A stretch of DNA of 39,177 bases from Acidobacteriaceae bacterium UBA1307 (GTDB lineage Bacteria; Acidobacteriota; Terriglobia; Terriglobales; Acidobacteriaceae), in contig DBTV01000016.1 of assembly GCA_002307235.1 (NCBI GenBank), forward strand, positions 1-39,177, read 5' to 3'. Under the pieces are notes generated by a model. It saw only the letters and a list, made by a program, of their open reading frames with translations, did not search any database and had not been told where the DNA came from. Position numbers and translations under genes: made by a program. This document shows positions 6,793 to 15,444 of this stretch, piece after piece. The first letter of the stretch is position 1. The number at the start of each line of letters is the position of its first letter.

Positions 6793-8730
6793 ATGGGAAC
6801 GGCAGTCACCAACGCAACGCGCCGGCGGCAACACGTCGGCAGTACGCAGAAGGCGAGTTCGCGAGCTTCCAAGCGCGCGCCCAAAGACAATGGCAATCTG
6901 TTCCACGAAGAGTTGCAGCGACTGGCGGCGGCGATTCAGGCAGGCCGGATAGGCGAGCGCGGGCAAACATCCCTGTTTGACGGTGAGCAGCGCGATCTCG
7001 TGCAGAACATCAACGGAATGCTTGACACGTTGACGGCACCGCTGCGTGTAGCGATCGATTTCGCGGAACAGATTGGACGCGGCGTGGTTCCCGCAAAAAT
7101 CACAGAGACCTACCATGGCGACTTCAGTACCTTGAAGGATGTGTTGAATACCTGTGTGGATGAATTATGCGGCCTGGGCGAGGCCAACAACGTGCTGCAG
7201 CGGTTTGCTGCCAACGATGTTTCAAAGCACGTTGAGGGAAACTATCATGGCATTTTTGCTGAGGTGGCTACGGCGACCAATGGTGCTCTCGACCGTTTCA
7301 AACATGCCATTCATGTGGCGGAACTGATCGCGCAGGGTGATTTTCGCCAGGAGTATCTAGCACTGCAGAATGTTGGCAAGCGCTCGGAGAATGACGCTCT
7401 GATCCCTGCTCTTCTCAAGTGCATGGGAGCCATCGATGCTCTGATTAGCGATGCCTCTTTCCTCGCCAAGGCTGCGGTTGATGGGCGTTTAGCTACGCGT
7501 GCCGATGCGTCCAAGCATCAGGGCGACTACCGCAAGATTGTGCAGGGAGTCAATGACACGCTGGACGCGGTGATTGGTCCTTTGCACGTTGCGGCAAACT
7601 ATGTGGACAAGATTTCAAAAGGAGAGATACCGCCGCAGATCACCGACAGCTATAACGGCGATTTCAATGACATCAAGAACAATCTCAACCTGCTGATTGC
7701 GGCCATGAATGACGTGACCAAGGCGGCGGAAGAGATTGCCAAAGGAAATCTCACGGTTGTGATTCAGGAGCGGTCGACGCAGGACAAGTTGATGCAGACG
7801 TTGTCGTCCATGGTCGGCGGGTTGACGCAAACGGTCAACGACGTTCGCTCGATTGCTAGTGAAGTGGCAGCGGCAAGCCAGGCGATTTCGACGGCTTCCG
7901 TGCAGGTTTCGAAGGGCGCCAGTTCACAGGCCGCTGCGGCTGAAGAGGCCTCCTCGTCAATGGAGCAGATGGTCTCCAACATCAAGCAAAACGCCGACAA
8001 CGCGCAGCAGACGGACAAGATCGCCAACAAGAGTGCTGACGATGCACAGCTGAGTGGTAAGTCCGTGCATGAGGCTGTGGCCGCGATGAAAGAGATCGCC
8101 GACAAGATCTCGATCATTGAGGAGATTGCTCGTCAAACGAATTTGCTGGCTCTCAATGCGGCCATTGAGGCAGCGCGTGCCGGCGAGCACGGAAAAGGTT
8201 TCGCCGTGGTGGCAGCCGAGGTGCGCAAACTGGCGGAGCGCAGCCAGAAGGCGGCCGGTGAGATCAATCAACTTTCTTCTTCCACGTTGAAGGTCTCGGA
8301 AAAATCAGGGGAGATGCTCGGCAAACTGGTTCCCGACATTCAGAAGACAGCCGAACTTGTGCAAGAGATTACCGCAGCCAGCAAGGAGCAGGATACCGGC
8401 GCAGAGCAGATCAACAAGGCATTGCAGCAACTGGAGCAGGTGATTCAGCAGAATGCCTCTGCCGCCGAAGAAATGGCCTCGACGACCGAAGAACTAACAG
8501 GGCAGTCTGAACAACTTGTTTCTGCTCTCTCGTTCTTTAACACCGGAGAGGATGCCGCGCCACGCCTGCGCAAACCCGCTCCCAAAGTTGTGCGCTCTGT
8601 TGCCGAGGCGAGTGTCAGACCCAACGCTCCGAGACAGACCTCTGTTGCCAAATCGAGTGCAAGAAGTGGTGTCAACTTGCATTTGAGCGACAAAAACGAC
8701 GAACTGGATTCGGAATTTGAACGTTTTTAG
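6793..8730 (+). CDS. soluble poly-HAMP methyl-accepting chemotaxis protein, operon 1
   Basis: This 645-residue receptor has no membrane segment. Residues 1-33 are basic and disordered-looking, with Arg10-12 and scattered Lys and Arg. Residues about 60-330 are a chain of HAMP-like units, seen in repeats such as ITETYHGDF (about 102), DASKHQGDY (about 236) and ITDSYNGDF (about 281). The signalling region has a canonical tip, EEIARQTNLLALNAAIEAARAGE, at about 442. Likely methylation helices lie at AAEEASSSMEQM and ASAAEEMASTTEEL. A linker ends in EFERF, which fits the CheR/CheB-binding pentapeptide pattern. The start ATG follows GGGAGGAAGG. It should form a cytosolic array with the CheA and CheW encoded beside it; its stimulus is unknown. 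Confidence 0.93.
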   Translation: MGTAVTNATRRRQHVGSTQKASSRASKRAPKDNGNLFHEELQRLAAAIQAGRIGERGQTSLFDGEQRDLVQNINGMLDTLTAPLRVAIDFAEQIGRGVVPAKITETYHGDFSTLKDVLNTCVDELCGLGEANNVLQRFAANDVSKHVEGNYHGIFAEVATATNGALDRFKHAIHVAELIAQGDFRQEYLALQNVGKRSENDALIPALLKCMGAIDALISDASFLAKAAVDGRLATRADASKHQGDYRKIVQGVNDTLDAVIGPLHVAANYVDKISKGEIPPQITDSYNGDFNDIKNNLNLLIAAMNDVTKAAEEIAKGNLTVVIQERSTQDKLMQTLSSMVGGLTQTVNDVRSIASEVAAASQAISTASVQVSKGASSQAAAAEEASSSMEQMVSNIKQNADNAQQTDKIANKSADDAQLSGKSVHEAVAAMKEIADKISIIEEIARQTNLLALNAAIEAARAGEHGKGFAVVAAEVRKLAERSQKAAGEINQLSSSTLKVSEKSGEMLGKLVPDIQKTAELVQEITAASKEQDTGAEQINKALQQLEQVIQQNASAAEEMASTTEELTGQSEQLVSALSFFNTGEDAAPRLRKPAPKVVRSVAEASVRPNAPRQTSVAKSSARSGVNLHLSDKNDELDSEFERF

Positions 8731-8802
8731 CTGGCAGCAAAGGAATGTTTTTGGAGCCAGCCTTGGTCCGGCATGTCTTTGAACATGGAGAGGAGTTGAA
8801 GT

Positions 8803-9315
8803 ATGAGCGTCAGTGAAATTTCTGAGACGCGGCAATATCTGACCTTCAAACTCGGTAATGAAATCTTTGCGACCGACGTTGCGAAGGTGAGGGAGGTTCT
8901 TGATCTAACGCCGATCACCGCGATTCCTCGTACTCCGGATTTTATGGCGGGCGTCATCAACCTTCGGGGCAGTGTTGTGCCCGTCGTCGATCTGCGGCTG
9001 TGCTTTGAGATGCCCAAGACAGAGAGCACGCGGAATACCTGCATCGTTGTCGTCGAGGTTTTGCTTGACCATGAGCCGGTTGTGATCGGCGCTCTTGCGG
9101 ATTCGGTTGAGGAGGTGATTGATCTTGAGCCGGAGCAGATCGAGCCCGCGCCACGAATCGGAACCAAAATTCGTACAGACTTTATTCGAGGCATGGGTAA
9201 GCGTGACACGCAGTTCATCATGATCCTTGACATTGATCGTGTTTTTTCTGCGGAGGAGATGTCGGTGATGCGCACGCAGGATTCGGCAAAATCTCTCATG
9301 GAAGTTGCCGTGTAA
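8803..9315 (+). CDS. cheW: chemotaxis coupling protein CheW, operon 1
   Basis: This 170-residue protein is a single CheW domain that links receptor tips to CheA. Recognisable stretches are YLTFKLGNEIFATDVAKVREVL, the turn FMAGVINLRGSVVPVVDL, the repeated-strand region VIGALADSVEEVIDL and the C-terminal FIMILDIDRVFS. The start ATG is preceded by GAGGAG. I count 28 differences from the operon 2 CheW over the first 157 aligned residues, making this one of the best conserved protein pairs between the two operons. That raises the possibility that the two CheW proteins can substitute for one another in arrays. Confidence 0.96.
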   Translation: MSVSEISETRQYLTFKLGNEIFATDVAKVREVLDLTPITAIPRTPDFMAGVINLRGSVVPVVDLRLCFEMPKTESTRNTCIVVVEVLLDHEPVVIGALADSVEEVIDLEPEQIEPAPRIGTKIRTDFIRGMGKRDTQFIMILDIDRVFSAEEMSVMRTQDSAKSLMEVAV

Positions 9316-9361
9316 TCACAGAGCAAAACCGTAGCACGCGAAAGCGAGAGGGTGGCATCGA

Positions 9362-10213
9362 TTGCCAGAACGGGCTGTGGATATGCAGGAAGAGCGAATC
9401 TCTGCAAGAGACTTTAGCCGGCTTCGCGAGTTGGTTTATGAGGAGGCGGGAATCAATTTAAGCAGCGAGAAAAGGTCTATGCTGGAGGGAAGAATCCGGC
9501 GCAGACTGAAAAGTTTGGCCATTCCCTCCTATGAGCAGTATTGCAAGTACCTTTTTTCGCGATCGGGTCGAAAGCAGGAAATATGTCATCTGATCGATGT
9601 TGTCACGACCAACAAAACGGATTTCTTTCGTGAGCCTCGGCACTTTGAGTTTCTCGTCAACACGGCATTGCCGGAACTGAGCCAACACAATCGTTCGCTC
9701 TTCTTCTGGAGTGCCGGATGTTCAACAGGCGAGGAGCCATATACGTTGGCCATGGTTGTACGCGAGTACGCGGAAATACATCCTGGTTTGGAGTTCAGAA
9801 TCCTGGCAACGGATGTCTGCTCGACCGTGCTTGAAAAAGCATCGCAAGCAGTTTATTCCTGTGAGGCTGTGCAGCCTGTGCCTGCTGCGCTCAAACTCAA
9901 ATACCTTATGCGCAGTCGCGATCCCAGCGTCAACCGCGTGCGCGTCGTTCCCGAGTTACGTCGTCTTATCGAGTTTCGCCGCCTTAACTTCATGGATCGT
10001 GACTATGGAGTGACGGAAAAGGCAAGTGCGATCTTTTGTCGCAATGTGCTCATTTACTTTGACCGGATAACACAGCAGCGCATTCTTGAGCAACTTACAC
10101 GCTATCTTGTCCCCGATGGCTATCTCTTCGTAGGGCACTCTGAAACCTTGCATGAGCTCAATCTTCCATTGCAGCAAATTGCGCCAGCTTTGTATAGGAG
10201 GACGCATGATTGA
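9362..10213 (+). CDS. cheR: chemoreceptor methyltransferase CheR, operon 1
   Basis: CheR transfers methyl groups from S-adenosylmethionine to receptor glutamates. The N-terminal helical domain contains RLRELVYEEAGINL and VVTTNKTDFFRE. The SAM-binding loop is WSAGCSTGEEPYTLAM, and the catalytic domain continues to FCRNVLIYFDR and FVGHSETL. The start is uncertain. TTG 9362 has a GAGAGGG site at suitable spacing and gives 283 residues. ATG 9383 gives 276 residues and matches the N-terminus of the operon 2 copy better, but has no clear site. The stop overlaps the next gene, cheD, by 8 bases. Likely substrate is the receptor at 6793, whose C-terminus resembles a CheR tether. Confidence 0.95.
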   Translation: MPERAVDMQEERISARDFSRLRELVYEEAGINLSSEKRSMLEGRIRRRLKSLAIPSYEQYCKYLFSRSGRKQEICHLIDVVTTNKTDFFREPRHFEFLVNTALPELSQHNRSLFFWSAGCSTGEEPYTLAMVVREYAEIHPGLEFRILATDVCSTVLEKASQAVYSCEAVQPVPAALKLKYLMRSRDPSVNRVRVVPELRRLIEFRRLNFMDRDYGVTEKASAIFCRNVLIYFDRITQQRILEQLTRYLVPDGYLFVGHSETLHELNLPLQQIAPALYRRTHD

Positions 10214-10769
10214 AGAAGACGAGGCAATACCTGAGATCTATGTTCTGCCAGGGGAATTGCACTGCGTTTCACAGCCCACGATTCTGCGTACGTTGCTGGG
10301 GTCTTGCGTGGGCATTACTTTTTTTGCGCCCAGGCTCAATGTCGGGGCGCTTTGCCATCCGATGCTGCCCAAATGCCCGCCGCATACGAGCGGGTCAGGC
10401 AATCCCGCGGCCAATTATCGTTATGTCGATTTCGCGATTCGCGAGGTGGCGAGGATTCTTGACACGCTTGGCGCAAAACGTTCAGAGGTCCAGGTCAAGA
10501 TTTTTGGCGGTGGCGATGTGCTCTCGGTGGCGAGCGATGCGTCCAGGCCTACGGTCGGCAATATGAATTGCGACGTGGCGCTTCGCGTTCTTGAAGAGGA
10601 AAGATTCATGGTGGTAGCGTCCAGACTGCGCGGCGTCTCGGGTGTTCAGATCAAGTTTGAAACCGGATCGGGTGATGTGTGGCTACGTGAGCTTAATTCT
10701 TCCAGAAAACTTGCTCAGACAGGAAGAGCTAGAGCCGATGATCTAACTTCGCGGCGCATTGTGCAGTAG
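10206..10769 (+). CDS. cheD: chemoreceptor glutamine deamidase CheD, operon 1
   Basis: CheD converts receptor glutamines to glutamates, creating methylation sites, and in some bacteria interacts with CheC. Here the catalytic Cys34 lies in LGSCVG and His51 in GALCHPMLP; a later FGGGDVL segment matches the family. ATG 10206 follows AGGAGG and overlaps cheR by 8 bases. With 187 residues it carries about 25 more C-terminal residues, rich in Ser and Arg, than the operon 2 copy, from which it is clearly diverged. No cheC is present in the window. Confidence 0.93.
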   Translation: MIEEDEAIPEIYVLPGELHCVSQPTILRTLLGSCVGITFFAPRLNVGALCHPMLPKCPPHTSGSGNPAANYRYVDFAIREVARILDTLGAKRSEVQVKIFGGGDVLSVASDASRPTVGNMNCDVALRVLEEERFMVVASRLRGVSGVQIKFETGSGDVWLRELNSSRKLAQTGRARADDLTSRRIVQ

Positions 10770-10781
10770 GGGACGACAGTC

Positions 10782-11861
10782 ATGGCAACAAACAAGATTA
10801 AGGTTCTCATCGTCGACGACTCTGCCGTTGTACGCCAAACGCTGAAAGAGATTCTTTCTTCGGATGCGGAGATTGAAGTGATGGCAACGGCGGGCGACCC
10901 TTATGTGGCCGCGGAACGCATACGAGACTGTGTCCCGGATGTAATCACTCTCGACATTGAGATGCCTCGCATGGATGGGCTGACGTTTTTGAAAAAGCTC
11001 ATGACGCAGCATCCCATTCCTGTCGTGATCTGTTCGAGCCTCGCGGAAGAAGGAGCGCAAAGTTCACTGAAGGCCCTTGAGTACGGCGCTGTTGAGGTGA
11101 TTGCCAAGCCAAAAGTTGGCACCAAGCAGTTTCTGGAAGATTCACGCATTGAGTTATGTCAGGCAGTCAAGGCTGCCGCGAGTGCACGTCTGCGTAAGCC
11201 TGGTCCGAGTCACACAGTAGAGCCAAAACTTACGGCGGATGCCGTGCTTCCGCCTGCGACGAGCGCGATGGTGGAAACGACAGAAAAGGTGATTGCCATT
11301 GGAGCTTCTACAGGAGGAACTGAGGCGCTTAAGACCTTGCTTGAAACTCTTCCGGCGGACTCTCCGGGCATCGTGATTGTGCAGCACATGCCGGAGTTGT
11401 TCACGCGCGCCTTCGCAAATCGGTTGGATGGTCTTTGTCATATTACGGTGAAAGAAGCCGAGAACAACGACAGCATTCTGCGTGGTCGTGCGCTGATTGC
11501 TCCCGGCAATCATCACCTGCTGCTGAAACGGAGTGGCGCTCGATACTATGTCGAGATCAAGGATGGTCCGCTTGTCTGCCGCCATCGCCCTTCGGTCGAC
11601 GTGCTTTTTCGTTCTGCTGCGCGCTATGCCGGGCCTAATGCCGTGGGAGTGATTCTGACGGGCATGGGAGACGACGGGGCGCGTGGGATGGCAGAGATGA
11701 AGCAGGCAGGCGCCTACACGATTGCGCAGGATGAGGCCTCATGCATCGTTTTTGGCATGCCCAAGGAGGCAATCAAACTCGGCGTCGTTGACCGCGTCCT
11801 GCCGTTGACTTCGATCGCTGCATCGATTCTTTCTGCCTCGGCGCAGAGTTGCGCTCACTGA
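10782..11861 (+). CDS. cheB: chemoreceptor methylesterase/response regulator CheB, operon 1
   Basis: This 359-residue protein has an N-terminal receiver domain (Asp12-Asp13, phospho-acceptor Asp58 in TLDIEMP). After a linker of about 40 residues comes the methylesterase domain with the catalytic Ser176 (GASTGG), His202 (VQHMP) and Asp298 (GMGDDGARG). It removes methyl groups from receptors when phosphorylated by CheA, completing the adaptation set with CheR and CheD. It starts 12 bases after cheD and is the last gene of operon 1. No intrinsic terminator was seen directly after it. Confidence 0.96.
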   Translation: MATNKIKVLIVDDSAVVRQTLKEILSSDAEIEVMATAGDPYVAAERIRDCVPDVITLDIEMPRMDGLTFLKKLMTQHPIPVVICSSLAEEGAQSSLKALEYGAVEVIAKPKVGTKQFLEDSRIELCQAVKAAASARLRKPGPSHTVEPKLTADAVLPPATSAMVETTEKVIAIGASTGGTEALKTLLETLPADSPGIVIVQHMPELFTRAFANRLDGLCHITVKEAENNDSILRGRALIAPGNHHLLLKRSGARYYVEIKDGPLVCRHRPSVDVLFRSAARYAGPNAVGVILTGMGDDGARGMAEMKQAGAYTIAQDEASCIVFGMPKEAIKLGVVDRVLPLTSIAASILSASAQSCAH

Positions 11862-12092
11862 AAGGAATCAAGGGCATGAGCTTTCTGCGTCATGATGGGT
11901 GAGATTCTGGTGGCACTGATCCGCCATGTGCATTTCAGAAGGGGGATCGTTTTGCGTGCTTGCGTTGAAAAGGGATGGATGATTCTGCTTGCAAAGACAG
12001 TGCGGAGTAGCGAGAAACACGATACGCCCCATGGCGCTCTCATGCGTATGATTGTAGTATGCTGGCAAGGATGGCATCGGTGGCGGCAGATG

Positions 12093-12140
12093 CCCGTGCT
12101 GGCCTTCTCAGGGGCCTGATCCTGAGAAGCCTGCCACGGG
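12093..12140. repeat. long imperfect stem-loop
   Basis: The arms pair as CCCGTG with CACGGG on the outside, then three pairs including two wobbles, then a perfect inner stem CTTCTCAGG with CCTGAGAAG, around an 8-base loop. No run of T follows on either strand, so it is not a classical intrinsic terminator. It could be an mRNA 3'-end structure for operon 1 or a REP-like element. Confidence 0.5.
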
Positions 12141-12228
12141 TCGTTTCGCCTTTAGATAGATTGAATGCTGTGCAGGAGAGGTTTTTGATGACCGTTCTGT
12201 GTTGTTGTACGCTCCGCGGATAAAATTG

Positions 12229-12252
12229 ATTGCGCAAATTCAATCGCGCAAT
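12229..12252. promoter_or_regulatory. inverted repeat, possible operator of the sulfatase gene
   Basis: ATTGCGC and GCGCAAT face each other across 10 bases, giving centre spacing close to one helical turn. It lies 84 bases before the sulfatase start. The geometry suits a dimeric regulator, but the arms are short and no regulator gene is adjacent. Confidence 0.25.
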
Positions 12253-12335
12253 TCTCCCCCCCAAAAAGAATGGCCTCAGCGCGCGATGAGTTCAGGCGCG
12301 CGGCCTAGACTATGATTTCAATTGAGGAGTTTGCT

Positions 12336-13787
12336 GTGGCATTGAATCGCAGGGATTTTTTGCTGGGTACCGCCGCCACTGCCGCGGGAACGGGCATGGG
12401 TGCACCGCTTGCAGCGCAGAGTGCGTCGAACTCTGGTGCCGAGGGCGCGCGACGTCGGCCCAACATCGTGATCTATCACTCCGATCAGTTTCGGTGGGAT
12501 TTTATCGGGGCCAATGGCCTGAACGGTTCCACGCATACGCCGAATCTGGACAAGCTCGCGGCGGAGGGCACCAACTTTACGCATGCGGTGACGAATCAAC
12601 CGGTCTGCGGACCTTCGCGTGCTGTGATGTTAACCGGCTGCTATGCGACGGAGACCGGTGTCTGGCGCAATGGCCTGGCGTTGCGCAAGGATCTTCCGAC
12701 GATTGCGACCGAGCTACGCAAGGCGGGCTACTCGGCCAATTACATCGGCAAGTGGCATCTGGCGATTGAGTCGAAGGCCGAAGGCGGTGGGACGGGGCCG
12801 GTTGCTCCCGAGGATCGTGCGGGCTTCGATGGCCTGTGGGAGGTCGCGAATGCTCTCGAGCACACCTCGCATTCCTATGAGGGAACGATTTGGGATCGCG
12901 ACGGAAAGCCCATCGAATTCAAGGATGAGTATCGCGTCGATTTTTTGACGGATCGTGCCGAGCGTTTTTTGCGCCAGAAGCAGGAGAAGCCGTTTTTGCT
13001 GGTGATTTCGCAGCTTGAGCCGCATCAGCAAAATGATGAAGGGCGCATGGTGGGCCCGAAGGGATCGGCTGAACGCTTCATCAATGCGCAAGTGCCCGAG
13101 GATCTGCGGCCCTTTCCTGGCGATTGGCACAAGCAGTTGCCCGACTACTACGGTGCCTGCGAGGCCATCGATGCCTCGGTGGGTCGCCTGCGTACGGTGC
13201 TGGAAGAGCAAGGGCTTGCGGACAATACGATTTTTGTCTTCATGAGCGATCACGGTTGCCACTTCATGACGCGCAACCCGGAGTACAAGCGCAGCGCGCA
13301 TAACAGTTCGCTGCGGATTCCGCTGCTGATCGCCGGACCTGGCTTTGAACCTTCGCGCCAGATTCAGGAGGTGGTGGGCATTGTTTCGATTGCGCCAACG
13401 CTGCTGGATGCGGCCGGAGCGGCGATACCGGCTTCGGTACAGGGCAAAAGCTTTTTCCCGATAGTCTCGGATGCGAAGGCGCGCACGGCCTGGCCCAGCG
13501 AGGAACTTGTGCAGATCAGCGAATCGATGACGGCCCGTGCCCTGCGCACGCGCGAGTGGACCTATTGCGTGGCCGATCCATCGGGCGTGACGAACACGCC
13601 GGCGAGCAAAAACTATCATGAGTACCAACTCTATGATCAGCGCAGCGATCCGCATGAGTTGGTGAATCTGGCCGGCCGCAAGGAGTATCGCGAGGTCGCG
13701 GGTCGCCTGCGTCAGGCACTAAAGAAGCGGATCGTCGCCTCGGGCGAGCCAGAGCCGGAGATTCTGCCGGCTAAGCTCTATCCATAG
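12336..13787 (+). CDS. Tat-exported sulfatase (formylglycine type)
   Basis: This protein of about 483 residues belongs to the alkaline-phosphatase-like sulfatase family, hydrolysing sulfate esters outside the cytoplasm. The N-terminus MALNRRDFLLGTAATAAG is a twin-arginine signal (RRDFL). The sulfatase signature is VCGPSRAVMLTG, with Cys91 as the residue oxidised to formylglycine. IVIYHSDQFRWD gives the first metal-binding region and FMSDHGCHF a later one. GTG 12336 is chosen because GAGGAG lies six bases before it and it gives a standard signal peptide; an in-frame ATG at 12312 lacks a site. The maturase encoded just downstream is the expected activating partner. Natural substrate (aryl, sugar or other sulfate) cannot be read from the sequence. 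Confidence 0.93.
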   Translation: MALNRRDFLLGTAATAAGTGMGAPLAAQSASNSGAEGARRRPNIVIYHSDQFRWDFIGANGLNGSTHTPNLDKLAAEGTNFTHAVTNQPVCGPSRAVMLTGCYATETGVWRNGLALRKDLPTIATELRKAGYSANYIGKWHLAIESKAEGGGTGPVAPEDRAGFDGLWEVANALEHTSHSYEGTIWDRDGKPIEFKDEYRVDFLTDRAERFLRQKQEKPFLLVISQLEPHQQNDEGRMVGPKGSAERFINAQVPEDLRPFPGDWHKQLPDYYGACEAIDASVGRLRTVLEEQGLADNTIFVFMSDHGCHFMTRNPEYKRSAHNSSLRIPLLIAGPGFEPSRQIQEVVGIVSIAPTLLDAAGAAIPASVQGKSFFPIVSDAKARTAWPSEELVQISESMTARALRTREWTYCVADPSGVTNTPASKNYHEYQLYDQRSDPHELVNLAGRKEYREVAGRLRQALKKRIVASGEPEPEILPAKLYP

Positions 13788-13859
13788 AATGCGGGCGCGG
13801 GGAGTTTTTCCTCGTGCCTTTCATGTTGCACAGGGGTGCGCGGAGAGAATCGAGCGTCG

Positions 13860-15080
13860 ATGAATTTTCACATCATGGCCAAACCGCACGGCGCGCTCTG
13901 CAATCTCGACTGCACGTACTGCTACTACCTTGAGAAAGAAAAACTCTACGGCGGCCCGGGGCACAACGTCCGGATGAGCGATGCAACGCTGGATGAGTTT
14001 GTGCGCCAGTATATTGAGGCGCAGGCGACCGATGTGATTCGCTTTGCCTGGCAGGGTGGCGAGCCGACGCTGCTGGGGATTGCTTTTTTTGAGCGTGTTG
14101 TTGCGCTGCAGCAGCGGTATGCCCAGGGCAGGATGATCGAGAATGCCGTGCAGACCAATGGCACGCTGCTCGATGATGACTGGGGCGCGTTTTTGGCGCG
14201 CCATCGTTTTTTGGTGGGGCTTTCCATCGATGGCCCGCGCGCATTGCACGATGCCTATCGGGTGGACAAGGGCGGAAGGTCGAGCTTCGATGCTGTGTTG
14301 CGCGGGGTGGGCATCCTCAAAAAGCACGGCGTCGAATTCAACACGCTGACCACGGTTCATCGCAAAAATTCTTATCACGCGCTCGATGTCTATCGGTTTT
14401 TAAAAGCGATGGGCAGCAGGTATCTGCAATTCATTCCCATCGTTGAGCAGGTTGCCCCGGCGCCCGATGCGCACGGACTGGTGCTGATTCAGCCAGAGGC
14501 AGGGCAGTGCGCGCAGGTCGCCGCGTGGTCCGTGGAGCCGCTGCAATTCGGACGGTTTCTCACGGAGATCTTCGACGAGTGGGTGCGCGAGGATGTGGGG
14601 CGCATCTTCGTGCAGCAGTTCGACGTGGCGCTCGAGTCGTGGATGGGACTTCCGCAGAGTCTGTGCGTCTTTGCGCCCACGTGCGGGCTGGGGCTGGCGC
14701 TGGAGCACAATGGCGATCTCTACTCCTGCGATCACTTCGTGTATCCGGAAAATCATCTGGGAAATCTGCATGAAGCAGGGCTCTCCGCGCTGGTTGCATC
14801 GGCGCAGCAGACGGCCTTTGGCGAGGCCAAGCTCACGGGACTTCCGTCGGCGTGCCAGTCCTGCGAGGTGCGTTTTGCCTGTAATGGAGAGTGTCCGAAA
14901 CACAGGTTCACACGCGATCGTCAGGGGGAGTACGGACTGAACTATCTCTGCGCGGGCTACAAGCATTTCTTCCGTCATATTGATCCCGCGATGCGCTTCA
15001 TGGCTGACGAATTACAGAACGGTCGCGCTCCGGCGCGCGTGATGGAGTGGGTGCGCTCGGGGCAGGATTGTCTTCCGTAG
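13860..15080 (+). CDS. anaerobic sulfatase-maturating enzyme (radical SAM, SPASM)
   Basis: This 406-residue radical-SAM enzyme converts the active-site cysteine (or serine) of sulfatases into formylglycine without oxygen. The radical-SAM cluster cysteines are Cys14, Cys18 and Cys21 (CNLDCTYC), followed by WQGGEPTLL. The C-terminal SPASM domain binds two further iron-sulfur clusters, with cysteines in CVFAPTCG, YSCDHF, CQSCEVRFACNGECPKH and a final Cys near LNYLCAGY. The Asp in CDHFVYPE matches the residue proposed as catalytic base in anSME. ATG 13860 gives the normal family N-terminus; a GTG at 13836 is in frame but poorly placed. It lies 72 bases after the sulfatase, its obvious substrate, whose motif CGPSR fits Cys-type anSME. 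Confidence 0.94.
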   Translation: MNFHIMAKPHGALCNLDCTYCYYLEKEKLYGGPGHNVRMSDATLDEFVRQYIEAQATDVIRFAWQGGEPTLLGIAFFERVVALQQRYAQGRMIENAVQTNGTLLDDDWGAFLARHRFLVGLSIDGPRALHDAYRVDKGGRSSFDAVLRGVGILKKHGVEFNTLTTVHRKNSYHALDVYRFLKAMGSRYLQFIPIVEQVAPAPDAHGLVLIQPEAGQCAQVAAWSVEPLQFGRFLTEIFDEWVREDVGRIFVQQFDVALESWMGLPQSLCVFAPTCGLGLALEHNGDLYSCDHFVYPENHLGNLHEAGLSALVASAQQTAFGEAKLTGLPSACQSCEVRFACNGECPKHRFTRDRQGEYGLNYLCAGYKHFFRHIDPAMRFMADELQNGRAPARVMEWVRSGQDCLP

Positions 15081-15444
15081 TGCCGGGGTGAACTGATTCT
15101 TTACCGCGGTTAACTTTAATTCGTTAGTTTTGGTATGTATACGGTATGATGACAACAGATTGAGAGTGGCTTTGGTGTGGAGACAGGTCGTCATGCCTTG
15201 GGCTATATCTTGCGACAGTGTCGCAACAATCGACAGGGTTCCGGTGCAGTCTTTTGGCGAAGCGCCCCGAAACTCAGAGATCGACATCGAAGACTGGCTG
15301 CATCTTCTTTTTTGTGGCCAGCATGGTTTTCGTCGTGGAGTTCCCGGAGGGTGGCATCGCTCTTCGGGGGATTTCTGCGTTTGTTTCGGCGCGGCTCTTG
15401 CCCGTTCCGGCATGCGGTACCACCCACAACCAAAGGAGAGATGC
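15081..15444. other. 364-base leader region before the flavodoxin gene
   Basis: The flavodoxin frame stays open upstream to 15130, but that stretch shows no family similarity and lacks a ribosome site, so I treat it as non-coding. TATGAT at 15145-15150 could be a -10 element without a good -35. A perfect palindrome lies at 15210-15226. Confidence 0.5.
15210..15226. promoter_or_regulatory. perfect 17-base palindrome, candidate operator
   Basis: TTGCGACA and TGTCGCAA are exact reverse complements around a single G at 15218. With a one-base centre it cannot fold as a hairpin, so it looks like a DNA-level binding site for a dimeric regulator. It sits 219 bases before the flavodoxin start and about 60 bases after a possible -10 element. 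Confidence 0.5.

Larger units (their letters stand above)
11862..12335. other. 474-base intergenic region between cheB and the sulfatase gene
   Basis: No convincing gene lies here. A 75-codon frame at 11892-12119 has no ribosome site, no recognisable family and a composition typical of non-coding DNA. The region holds a long imperfect stem-loop (12093-12140) and a short inverted repeat (12229-12252), both listed separately. Confidence 0.6.

Noticed and set aside
6793..8730. The operon 1 receptor as a membrane sensor
   Set aside because: No hydrophobic stretch long enough to cross the membrane is present; the N-terminus is basic and the rest is HAMP-like coiled coil.
11892..12119. A 75-codon frame after cheB
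   Set aside because: It has no ribosome site, no recognisable family and irregular composition, and it overlaps the base of a stem-loop.
15130..15444. N-terminal extension of the flavodoxin frame
   Set aside because: It has no ribosome site and no flavodoxin-like content. A strong AAAGGAG site precedes the GTG at 15445, and a palindrome lies inside the extension.
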